From Crocinitomicaceae bacterium (GTDB lineage Bacteria; Bacteroidota; Bacteroidia; Flavobacteriales_D; Crocinitomicaceae), in NCBI GenBank assembly GCA_016709005.1, contig JADJEU010000001.1:1-64000 (forward strand): a stretch of 64,000 nucleotides of DNA, given 5' to 3'. The translations under genes were made by a program, and so were the position numbers. Position 1 is the first letter of the stretch; each line of letters begins with the position of its first letter. Positions 28,463-35,458 of this stretch are shown in pieces. The notes beneath the pieces were generated by a model that saw only the letters and a list, made by a program, of their open reading frames with translations, was not told where the DNA came from and searched no databases.

Positions 28463-29090
28463 AACACTTACTTTTCTATAGCTCAATACTGCTTTTTTGT
28501 TTCTCCTGCAAAAAAGAAAACAGCAAAAAGTGGACTGAAATAAAAATCACTGTAACAGATTATTTAACGGGTGCTCCAATTGAAGATGTGACTTGTGCTT
28601 TGTATGAAAAAATTCATTAGGCAATTTAGATTTGATTTATCAGAGTTCAACCACAACTGGTCTTTTTGAGTATGGATTTAAAGCAAACGGGAATAAACAA
28701 TATGTAGTTACCTCTTCTGCGCCAAATGATAAGTATTATATGGTGTCTTTTCTACCTTATTTAGAACTCTATAAATTTCAAAAAAACGAGTTTACTTTTA
28801 GTACTGTTGGTTATGGCTTTTTGAAGCTAGATATACAAAATCAGGCTTGTTTTAATACTGACGACAAACTCATTTTTAAGCGCGAGAATCTTTCTTTACC
28901 AAATGACGAAACCAATTGGTCCAATGAAAGATTGGGGTGTTATACTTACACGTCGCCAGATTACTTTATCGTGCCCGTCGGAACCCATAAGTATTCGTGG
29001 CAGGTAACGAAAAATAATATTATGACTGAATATTCTGCCGAGATTATAGTAACTGAAGGTGCATTTTTAACTTTCAATTTGTATTATTAA
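28459..29090 (+). CDS. Array lipoprotein 2 (frameshifted in this assembly)
   Basis: The second copy begins with TTG 28459, overlapping the stop of copy 1 by four bases, and has a different signal peptide (LLFYSSILLFCFSC). The first 60 codons after the lipobox are nearly identical to copy 1. The frame breaks at the six-base A-run 28607-28612; adding one A turns YEKIH-stop into YEKNSLGNLDLIYQSS, matching copy 1, and gives 210 residues. From about residue 95 it diverges (PYLELYKFQKNEFTF, then FNTDDKLIFKREN) and ends LTFNLYY. It probably arose by duplication and then exchange of parts with its neighbours. Confidence 0.7.
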
Positions 29091-29147
29091 CCTTTTTCAA
29101 GATTGTGTTTTTTTCAAGCGATTTCTAAATTGTCTTCTTGATTGGTA

Positions 29148-29177
29148 ATTCATTACCAAATTAATTGTCCATTAGCT
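29148..29177 (+). repeat. Duplicated footprint of the T9SS hydrolase 3' end
   Basis: The sequence before copy 3 repeats the last codons of the large hydrolase gene (27809-27838), the stop and the two-base spacer, then runs on into the ATG of copy 3 as in copy 1. The homology continues for about 100 bases in total. This shows that the duplicated unit was hydrolase 3' end plus lipoprotein, not lipoprotein alone. Confidence 0.85.
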
Positions 29178-29810
29178 ATGAGAAACTGGATACTATTAAC
29201 TGCCGTGCTTTTTTGTTTCTCCTGCAATAAAGAAAACAGCAAAAAGTGGACTGAAGTTCATGTCAGTGCTAAAAATTTTTTGACACTTGAACCGATTACA
29301 GATATTTCAATTGGAGTATATGAGAAAGATGCACTTGGAAGTTTGGAGAAACTTCATAGCGCATTATCTGTTGACGGATTGTTTGATTTCGGTTTTAAGG
29401 CAAACAAGAATAAACAGTATATCCTGTCGAGTTCGGTGGATTTGGATAAATACTACGCAGTGTCCTTTTTGCCTTATACAGATTTGTATAAGTTCCAATT
29501 GAATTCTTTTGAATTTACTTTTGTTGAAGAGGCTCATCTACGAACACACTACAAAAACGTTAGTTGTTTTGACGAAAATGATCATATCTATATTTACAGA
29601 CCAAATATTGATATTCCGGAGTATAATGGGTATTCATTTACTCCTATGCCAAAGGATGGTTGTTTGGATATTATTTCTACTTTTTCAAAAATACCATGCG
29701 GCAGATATCATTACGAATGGCATGTAACAAAAAACAACACTACCAACGTATACCATGATACTATTACCTTAAATCCAGGGGATAGTCTAACGTACCTGAT
29801 CGAATATTGA
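29178..29810 (+). CDS. Array lipoprotein 3
   Basis: This third copy is intact, 210 residues, and starts at the ATG at 29178 with the same signal as copy 1 (MRNWILLTAVLFCFSC). It keeps WTEVHVSAKNFLTLEPITDI, the SVDLDKYYAVSFLPYTDLY block, VSCFDENDHIYIYR, a conserved GCLD cysteine and the terminus TLNPGDSLTYLIEY. The last 35 codons are close to copy 1 while the middle differs, a mosaic pattern that fits recombination between copies. Like the others it should be anchored in a membrane by its lipid. The upstream open frame from 29142 is the hydrolase footprint and is not used. Confidence 0.78.
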   Translation: MRNWILLTAVLFCFSCNKENSKKWTEVHVSAKNFLTLEPITDISIGVYEKDALGSLEKLHSALSVDGLFDFGFKANKNKQYILSSSVDLDKYYAVSFLPYTDLYKFQLNSFEFTFVEEAHLRTHYKNVSCFDENDHIYIYRPNIDIPEYNGYSFTPMPKDGCLDIISTFSKIPCGRYHYEWHVTKNNTTNVYHDTITLNPGDSLTYLIEY

Positions 29811-30438
29811 AAGACCTACTTTTCTATAGCTCAATACTGCTTTTGTGTTTCTCCTGCAAAAAAGAAAACAGCAAAAAGTGGGATGGAATACAAACGGCGC
29901 TAATTACAAGGCTGAATATGAAGCATCTTATGCCATTTTTCTGGGTGAAAATGTTACACCAAAAACAGATGTAGCACCTTATGAAATTTGGAATAACGGT
30001 AACATTACTTGCACTGCAGAAGTAGCCATTACAATGTCCGATGGATTTCATGCCAAACCGGGCTCTGAATTTCATGTAAGGATTGCGCCCGTTGGTTATG
30101 CCGCATGCACCGATGGCAAATCAGCACAAGACGGAACTGATTACGTTGGGAATGAAAATATCGATCAAAACGTTATTGAGGGTGAATTCAACTCTGAAAA
30201 GGCAGTGGGTACTTATCTGGTAGCTCCAAACCCAACAACGGGTGAGCAAAGTTTTCAAATCATAGGGCCAGATGACCTACCATTAACGGTCAGACTTTTT
30301 GATCTTAGCGGCAAACAAATATACTGGGGCCGCATAGAACCCAATACCACTCTTTATACTAACCTTCTGCCAGGAGTATACGTTATACTCATTGACAACG
30401 GTACCACCGAACAAATTGAAAAAATTGTCATCCAATGA
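29807..30438 (+). pseudogene. Chimeric fragment: lipoprotein 4 start joined to an orphan T9SS tail
   Basis: The first 70 bases, from TTG 29807, encode a lipoprotein start of the copy 2 type (LLFYSSILLLCFSC, KKENSKKW) and overlap the stop of copy 3. At AGTGG (about 29877-29881) the sequence jumps into a copy of the hydrolase tail region: VGWNTNGANYKAEYEAS, TPKTDVAPYEIWNNG, then a T9SS type A domain (NPTTGEQSFQIIG, LFDLSGKQIYWG) of about 190 residues. The two parts are in different frames, so no lipoprotein is made, and the tail lacks its own signal peptide. It is an orphan module left by recombination. Its stop overlaps the ATG of the next lipoprotein by four bases. Confidence 0.75.
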
Positions 30439-31097
30439 GGTTGAAGGTTATCATAATATTAATTCCAATATTTTTATACACGGTTAGTTGTAAAAATGAA
30501 GAAAGTGAACTTTGGACTGAGGTACATGTCACAACCGCCAACGCTCATACTGGAGAAGCTTTGACAGATGTTTATATTGGCATCATTGAATGGAACGATA
30601 AATGGCTATCTGATAGCAAAGGCAAATCAATTTCTGAGGGGTTTACGGATGCAAACGGTGAATATCATTTTGAATGGAAAGCAAAACGAGGTGATGGATT
30701 TTCGTATGAATATGTAGCACAAGCTAATCCAGCCAAATACTACCAAGTAAATTTTCAGCAATTGGATTTTTTGACAAAAGGTGAAACACATTTTTATGAA
30801 ATAACGCTATTACCGTATTCCGGTTTGTACTTTAGCTATCAAAATCAGAATTGTTTTGATGATTCGGATAGTATGTGGTTTAAATGGGATCACGCATTAA
30901 TTGAATATCAGAGTGAAGATTGGAATCCTTTAGCGCGAGTTGGATGCTACGACTTATTCGTCGAGACCCCCTATGATTTTCCAATGGGCGATTACACATT
31001 TACGATGAAGGTAAAACGTAATGGAATTGTTTCTTACATTGAAAAAGAAATAACTCTCCTTGAAGGGCAAGTTGATACGATCGAATTATTTTATTGA
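30435..31097 (+). CDS. Array lipoprotein 5, divergent
   Basis: This 220-residue copy has a lipobox at LIPIFLYTVSC, then LWTEVHVTTANAHTGEALTDV and the longer IGIIEWNDKWLSDSKGKSIS segment, which is shared only with the next gene. ANGEYHFEWKAKRGDGFSYE, KYYQVNFQQLDFL and NCFDDSDSMWFKWD match the array pattern and the end is DTIELFY. It starts at the ATG at 30435, overlapping the orphan T9SS tail by four bases, the same tail-then-lipoprotein order as at the head of the array. It is probably the partner of a hydrolase variant of which only the tail survives. Confidence 0.75.
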   Translation: MRLKVIIILIPIFLYTVSCKNEESELWTEVHVTTANAHTGEALTDVYIGIIEWNDKWLSDSKGKSISEGFTDANGEYHFEWKAKRGDGFSYEYVAQANPAKYYQVNFQQLDFLTKGETHFYEITLLPYSGLYFSYQNQNCFDDSDSMWFKWDHALIEYQSEDWNPLARVGCYDLFVETPYDFPMGDYTFTMKVKRNGIVSYIEKEITLLEGQVDTIELFY

Positions 31098-31794
31098 AGA
31101 TGAGATTTCAGCTTTTGTTCTTTTCTATCTTCCTGATTTTTTCATGCGACAAAGAAGAAAGTGATTTGTGGACTGAGGTACACGTCAAAGCAACGGACTA
31201 TAATACTGGTGAACCGCTTTCAGATATTTATATCGGAATCATTGAATGGAATGAAAAATTGTTTTTGACAGCAAGGGCAAATCAATTTCTGAGGGGGTTT
31301 ACGGATGCAAACGGTGAATATCATTTTGAATGGAAAGCAAAACGAGGTGATGGATTCTCTTATGAATATTTAGCACAGGCAAATCCTTCCAAATACAAAC
31401 AAGTTATTTTCCAGCAAATTGACTACTTGATAAAAGGTAATATTCACAATTATGAAATAAAACTGGTGGAGACTGGTTTTCTCACTTTCAATTTAGTCAA
31501 TACAAATTGCGAAAGCGTTAATGATGAATTACATTTCAGATACTTTTTTCCGAAACCTGGCTTTACTGAATATGAATATGGGCAGACAATATATGTTTTA
31601 AATGCATATTGGCCTGAGGAAGATTCGCCTTGGGATGGATGCGTGAACCTTATCGGTGGAGGGGGATATCAACAACTTCCCGCAGGCACATATACAATAG
31701 AATGGAACGTAACTCGTGACAGCGGTTACACAGAGGGGTCAGATACTTTTTTGTTGGCAATGGTGATAGTTTGACTTATTTACTTGAATACTGA
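31094..31794 (+). CDS. Array lipoprotein 6 (frameshifted near its end)
   Basis: This copy is closely related to the preceding one, sharing a segment of about 60 codons (FLRGFTDANGEYHFEWKAKR). It has a lipobox in FFSIFLIFSC. Translation starts at TTG 31094 or at the ATG at 31100; the first overlaps the stop of the previous gene. The frame breaks at the T-run near 31748-31753; one more T changes DTFLLAMVIV to DTFFVGNGDSLTYLLEY, restoring the array C-terminus, and ends the gene at 31794. The middle GYQQLPAGTYTIEWNVTRD matches the other copies. Confidence 0.72.
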
Positions 31795-31802
31795 AAACTA
31801 GC

Positions 31803-32293
31803 TTGGTCTATAACGTGCTTTTGATTCATCTTTTGATGCAAGGTTTTGTGTATTCACAAGACGTGAATAAAGCTTACCTTTCAATAGACAGCGAAGAGTT
31901 CAAGAAGGAGCATATAATCAAAGAAGATAAACTTGTCCGCATTTGGATTAATGATTCAACTTCATATTTGGGCTTCCTTGAATTTGAAGATTCATTGACA
32001 ATTGGAATTCAGGACACGTTAATAGAAACAAAAGACATTACTCAGATAAAAGCAAGACACAAGCGCAGAACTATCGCGGCAATTTTTACAATAATCTCTC
32101 CAACATTTTGTGGGGTTTTAGTTGACGGGATTTTAATGCTAAGTGATGTTTACGGTCCATTTACTTTTTTCCGGCAACTGGCATTGGGCTTTACGGAAGT
32201 GCAATCGGAGCTGTTCTTGTTTGCTTCGTATTAGACCGACGTATATATATAATTGATGAAGGAGTTAAGGTAGAAATTCGGTCAGCAAGTTAA
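31803..32293 (+). CDS. Small membrane protein of unknown function (frameshifted in this assembly)
   Basis: This gene lies eight bases after the lipoprotein array. It starts at TTG 31803 with a signal-like segment (VLLIHLLMQGFVYSQ), has a polar region (IDSEEFKKEHIIKEDKLV) and two hydrophobic segments near the end. The frame breaks at the six-base T-run 32165-32170; one added T gives FFPATGIGLYGSAIGAVLVC and a stop at 32291-32293, about 163 residues. The original frame would end early in low-complexity residues. It may be the last gene of the array operon. I recognise no family. Confidence 0.55.
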
Positions 32294-32409
32294 TGTTAAT
32301 CCAATTTATCTCAGACGAAATACAATGCGATGAAGTCAATCTTTTAGCATGCTAACCAATTTGGAAGAATTCAAAATATGAAATCATTGGGTATTCACTT
32401 AAAATAATT

Positions 32410-32444
32410 AAAAGCCGGTCATTGAGTTGATCGGCTTTTTTTTT
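32410..32444. terminator. Bidirectional-type intrinsic terminator between convergent genes
   Basis: AAAAGCCGGTCA pairs with TGATCGGCTTTT (one G-T pair) over a six-base loop, with a T-run on the forward strand and an A/T-rich flank on the other. It separates the forward array from the reverse GNAT operon. Confidence 0.85.
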
Positions 32445-32490
32445 GAAGGAATTTTTGCGAGTTGATTTTACTCCGACCGAAATTAGGTCA

Positions 32491-33501
32491 TTATTTTATT
32501 TGGGTATGGGCAAACTCAAGATAACCTTTGTTTACCTCCAAGTCGGAAATAAAGCCCGCACCTTTTAAGAGATTCTGAGAAGCAAAATTTTCGGGATTTG
32601 TAAAAGCAATAATTTTTTTCAGTTCCATTTCATGGTATCCAAAATTTACTAATCGCAAAATTGCTTCGAGTGTATATCCTTTGCGACGAAATTTTTCTTT
32701 TGTCACAAATCCAATCTCGCCTGTATCGTTTTCAAAGCCTCTGTAGAACCCAATAGTACCGGCTATTTCATTCGTTTCCGGAATCACGATTCCCCAGTTA
32801 ACACCACTTCCATCGCGATAATTTAAATCTATTTTCTTTAGGATGTTGATAGCTTCATCAACATTAGCCGCTGCTTTTTGATTGTAGAATAATATTTCCA
32901 GAATACTAGCTGCTTCTTCCAATTGAATCTCACGCAATAAAATTCGATCAGTTTTGAGAATTGGAAATTCTATAAAAGGTGGATGAGTTGTTGATCGCAG
33001 AACCGTACCATAAAGCGAAAGCAGCGCAGAATCATTTGGCAAGGTTATTTTCTTTTCTTCTTTCATCCCAAGTTTAGAAAGTAGTTTCACACTTGTCACA
33101 TTTTCAGGTAGAGTGATAGCCACAACACGATTCAATTTTAATACATGAAATGCATAATACAAACATGCATCTGCAATTTCAAATGCAAACCCTTGCCTGG
33201 TAAATTGAGGCAGAAAAGCAAAACCAAGATCAACGTCATCAAGCCCTGCACGCTTTATCAATCCGCACATTCCAATTGGTGTGTGATTGGATTTTAATTC
33301 AACCTTCGAAAGTCCAAAACCATTTTCTGAATACGATTTTATAGGACCGTTTATCAGATATTTTTTCGCATCTTCGAGAGAATAAACTTTGCGATCACCA
33401 ATATATTTGATCCAGCCTTCACTGTTTAACAATTCCAAAATGAAAGGCGCATCCGCTTCAGTGAATTTTTGCAGTATCAATCTTTCTGTTTGTAGAATCA
33501 C
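32491..33501 (-). CDS. Fused tandem GNAT acetyltransferases
   Basis: This 336-residue protein carries two RimJ/RimL-type N-acetyltransferase domains. Domain 1 (residues about 1-165) starts TERLILQKFTEADAPFILEL and has the acetyl-CoA stretch FLPQFTRQGFAFEIADACL. Domain 2 (about 175-336) starts TDRILLREIQLEEAASILEI and has FVTKEKFRRKGYTLEAILRL. Each is complete, so the gene looks like a fusion of two acetyltransferases or an internal duplication. It is the last gene of the reverse operon that starts at 35406, 12 bases after the lipoprotein gene. Substrates are unknown; RimJ/RimL relatives acetylate N-termini or small molecules. Confidence 0.85.
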   Translation of the reverse strand: MILQTERLILQKFTEADAPFILELLNSEGWIKYIGDRKVYSLEDAKKYLINGPIKSYSENGFGLSKVELKSNHTPIGMCGLIKRAGLDDVDLGFAFLPQFTRQGFAFEIADACLYYAFHVLKLNRVVAITLPENVTSVKLLSKLGMKEEKKITLPNDSALLSLYGTVLRSTTHPPFIEFPILKTDRILLREIQLEEAASILEILFYNQKAAANVDEAINILKKIDLNYRDGSGVNWGIVIPETNEIAGTIGFYRGFENDTGEIGFVTKEKFRRKGYTLEAILRLVNFGYHEMELKKIIAFTNPENFASQNLLKGAGFISDLEVNKGYLEFAHTQIK

Positions 33502-33513
33502 CGTGCCTGTTTT

Positions 33514-34275
33514 CTAGTTTAATTTTTTTACTGAAACATCATCCAGATAAATAACCATTGGATTGTCTTTTGAATTTGCAGTCAAACCAAATTCGATGCT
33601 GCTATACATTCCTTTGGTGCCTTGTTGAAAGTAGAGTGCGTCTTTTGGTAGTGTACGCCATTTTTCTTGCTCAATGATCAAGGTATCATTCTGCCAAACT
33701 TTGATATAGCCTTTCTCTTTTTGCGATAGTTCAGCTTCAAAAGTGATTTTGAACCACTCATTTCGGGGCACTTGTTTTGCGCTTTCTTCTGGCTGAAAAA
33801 TATTTGGATTAAAGTATTTGTGTTCAACCACAAGTTGATTGTCAACCATCGCTAGTCGTATGCCAGGTCCGGCGCCAATAGCAGCCTGCTCTTCTATGTC
33901 AAACAGAAAAAGCCAGTCTGCACTTTCAGTTCCTTCAATGTAGTACCACATTTCAACATGTACAATATCTCCTTCATAAAAGGCCATTTTTTGTTTGGAA
34001 ATACTTGATTTAGAAACTTCATTTTCATTCGAAGCAGCAGCAAAAAATTTAATAGACTGATTTCCCGAATGTGTTTGAAGCGAATCAATCACAGAACCAT
34101 TTCCTTCGATAGTTCTTTGAAAAAAGGACCAGTAAACATTATTGCCATCCAAGGTGCTATCGATAGAAGCATACGATTCAAAATCATCTGAAAAAGTATT
34201 TGGCCCACCGAAATATTTTTCCTTGTTGCAGGCAAGTAAAATGGATATGACTGAAACGTAAAAAACTATTTTCAT
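33514..34275 (-). CDS. Lipoprotein with LamG/polysaccharide-lyase-like jelly roll
   Basis: This encodes a 253-residue lipoprotein (VSVISILLACNKE, Cys16) with a mature all-beta region. FSDDFESYASIDSTLDGNNV, SLQTHSGNQSIKFFAA, VEMWYYIEGTESADWLFLFD and the end DNPMVIYLDDVSVKKLN are typical of a concanavalin-like (LamG or heparin-lyase-like) jelly roll. Enzymatic residues cannot be placed, so it may be a carbohydrate-binding surface lipoprotein. The start at 34275 (MKIVFYVSVIS) overlaps the stop of the preceding gene by four bases (ATGA), which supports it over the open frame from 34317. Confidence 0.7.
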   Translation of the reverse strand: MKIVFYVSVISILLACNKEKYFGGPNTFSDDFESYASIDSTLDGNNVYWSFFQRTIEGNGSVIDSLQTHSGNQSIKFFAAASNENEVSKSSISKQKMAFYEGDIVHVEMWYYIEGTESADWLFLFDIEEQAAIGAGPGIRLAMVDNQLVVEHKYFNPNIFQPEESAKQVPRNEWFKITFEAELSQKEKGYIKVWQNDTLIIEQEKWRTLPKDALYFQQGTKGMYSSIEFGLTANSKDNPMVIYLDDVSVKKLN

Positions 34276-34799
34276 GATTTGCTTTTTAAACGATAACCAA
34301 AGGTGATACCGCCCCATTGCTGATATTGAAAATCGACCAGATAAGATATGATTGGCGTATACGAAAATCGCAGATAATATTTTTTATCCAAAGGCTGAAA
34401 GCGATAGCCAATAGAAGCTGGCATCATGATAAAGAATCGTCCGCGTGTTGTAATCGAAATCGCTTGTCCAAGACCTAAATCAAGTCCATGATTCCCCTTT
34501 GATTTTATAGCGTGAAGCATGATTGGAAATATGAGTACCACACCATTGTTTTTATCAACTGGGGTAAAACTAAAACCGTAGCGCATATCCAATCTGAATC
34601 CAATTTTTTTTGGAGACATGAGCTCATCAACAATGGGTTCGTTTTCTGATTTTAAATAAATATTTTTTTCAAAATTTATCGACCCGAATCCTCCTGATCC
34701 TGCGAGTTCAAAACTAAGACTTCGTTCTTTTTGTGCGTGAATTGTGTTTGTTTGCGCCAGGATAAAAAGAGCAACAGCTGTTAAATAAAAGTATTTCAT
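34272..34799 (-). CDS. Predicted outer-membrane protein
   Basis: This 175-residue protein has a signal peptide (YLTAVALFILAQTNTIHAQ) and then short amphipathic strands (SLSFELAGSGGFGSINFEKN, FRLDMRYGFSFTPV, YYLRFSYTPIISYLVDFQYQ) with a strand-like end that resembles a small beta-barrel. It probably sits in the outer membrane. The start at 34799 is supported by the four-base overlap (ATGA) with the upstream gene; the frame itself is open four codons further. Family not recognised. Confidence 0.65.
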   Translation of the reverse strand: MKYFYLTAVALFILAQTNTIHAQKERSLSFELAGSGGFGSINFEKNIYLKSENEPIVDELMSPKKIGFRLDMRYGFSFTPVDKNNGVVLIFPIMLHAIKSKGNHGLDLGLGQAISITTRGRFFIMMPASIGYRFQPLDKKYYLRFSYTPIISYLVDFQYQQWGGITFGYRLKSKS

Positions 34800-34999
34800 T
34801 TTTTGGACCATGTCACAATTGGGTAATGATAGCTATCTGTAAAATGATATTTCCATTTTTGTCCACAGCTAGTACAGGTTAAAAAAGCGGTCTCTTCATA
34901 ATCACCTTTTTCAAATTTTGTCAGGGTAAATTTATTCTGCGCGACAAGATCCCGGTATAAGTCATTTTCATTGGCATGTGACATGCAATAACATGTCAT
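34796..34999 (-). CDS. Small CxxC protein
   Basis: This 67-residue cytosolic protein contains LTCTSCGQKWKYHFTDSYHY, which has a CxxC pair and nearby histidines and could bind zinc, plus two N-terminal cysteines. It overlaps both neighbours by four bases (ATGA at each end), and it sits between the pyrophosphohydrolase and an outer-membrane gene, so it is translated with them. I do not recognise a family. Such a conserved junction argues that it is a real gene despite its size. Confidence 0.65.
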   Translation of the reverse strand: MTCYCMSHANENDLYRDLVAQNKFTLTKFEKGDYEETAFLTCTSCGQKWKYHFTDSYHYPIVTWSKK

Positions 35000-35406
35000 G
35001 ACTGAGCTTCCAAAATCGCTTTAATATTTGGTCTGAAATAAAGGTCAGATTTCAAAACTTTTCCGTCTTCTCTGTAAATCGCCTTGCCATCTTTATCTAA
35101 TTTACTCATGTTGCTGCGCTGAATTTCTTCAAATATGTGTGCAATTTTATCTTGTAAACCATGTCGTAATATCGTTCCACAAAGTATATATAATTGATCT
35201 CCTAGAGCATCAGCAATTTCAACTAAATCTCCTTTTTGTGCGGCCTCCAGATATTCTTCATTTTCTTCACGCATCAGTTTATAACGAAGCATGACTTCAT
35301 CTTGCGTTAAATCACTGGTAGGACTGTAGTTGTTGTGGATTCCAAAAGCCTTGTGAAAGGTCTCAACGTGCTCAATAACTTGTTTTAATGTGATCTCTTC
35401 GCTCAT
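34996..35406 (-). CDS. MazG-like nucleoside triphosphate pyrophosphohydrolase
   Basis: This encodes a 136-residue all-alpha NTP pyrophosphohydrolase of the MazG/phosphoribosyl-ATP pyrophosphohydrolase-like group. The metal-binding EExxE-type motif is MREENEEYLEAAQKGD, followed by EIADALGDQLYILCG, which supplies the second acid pair. It should hydrolyse nucleotide triphosphates to monophosphate and pyrophosphate. It is the first gene of a reverse operon in which each of the next three starts overlaps the preceding stop by exactly four bases. A promoter in the 52-base gap to the divergent sensor gene is likely. Confidence 0.82.
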   Translation of the reverse strand: MSEEITLKQVIEHVETFHKAFGIHNNYSPTSDLTQDEVMLRYKLMREENEEYLEAAQKGDLVEIADALGDQLYILCGTILRHGLQDKIAHIFEEIQRSNMSKLDKDGKAIYREDGKVLKSDLYFRPNIKAILEAQS

Positions 35407-35412
35407 TTTTGT

Positions 35413-35420
35413 TATTTTTG
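35413..35420 (+). promoter_or_regulatory. -7 promoter box of the propeller-SpoIIE sensor
   Basis: TATTTTTG fits TAnnTTTG and lies 39-46 bases before the ATG at 35459. It is inside the intergenic spacer of 52 bases shared with the divergent reverse operon. Confidence 0.4.
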
Positions 35421-35458
35421 AATAAAGATAATTTAACCATCTTCAAAATCCTGAATCA

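Noticed and set aside
24922..32293. Insertion sequence or phage as the source of the array
   Set aside because: No transposase, integrase, terminal inverted repeats or phage structural genes were recognised; the tail-fibre-like remnant at 24697 is a generic Bacteroidota C-terminus.
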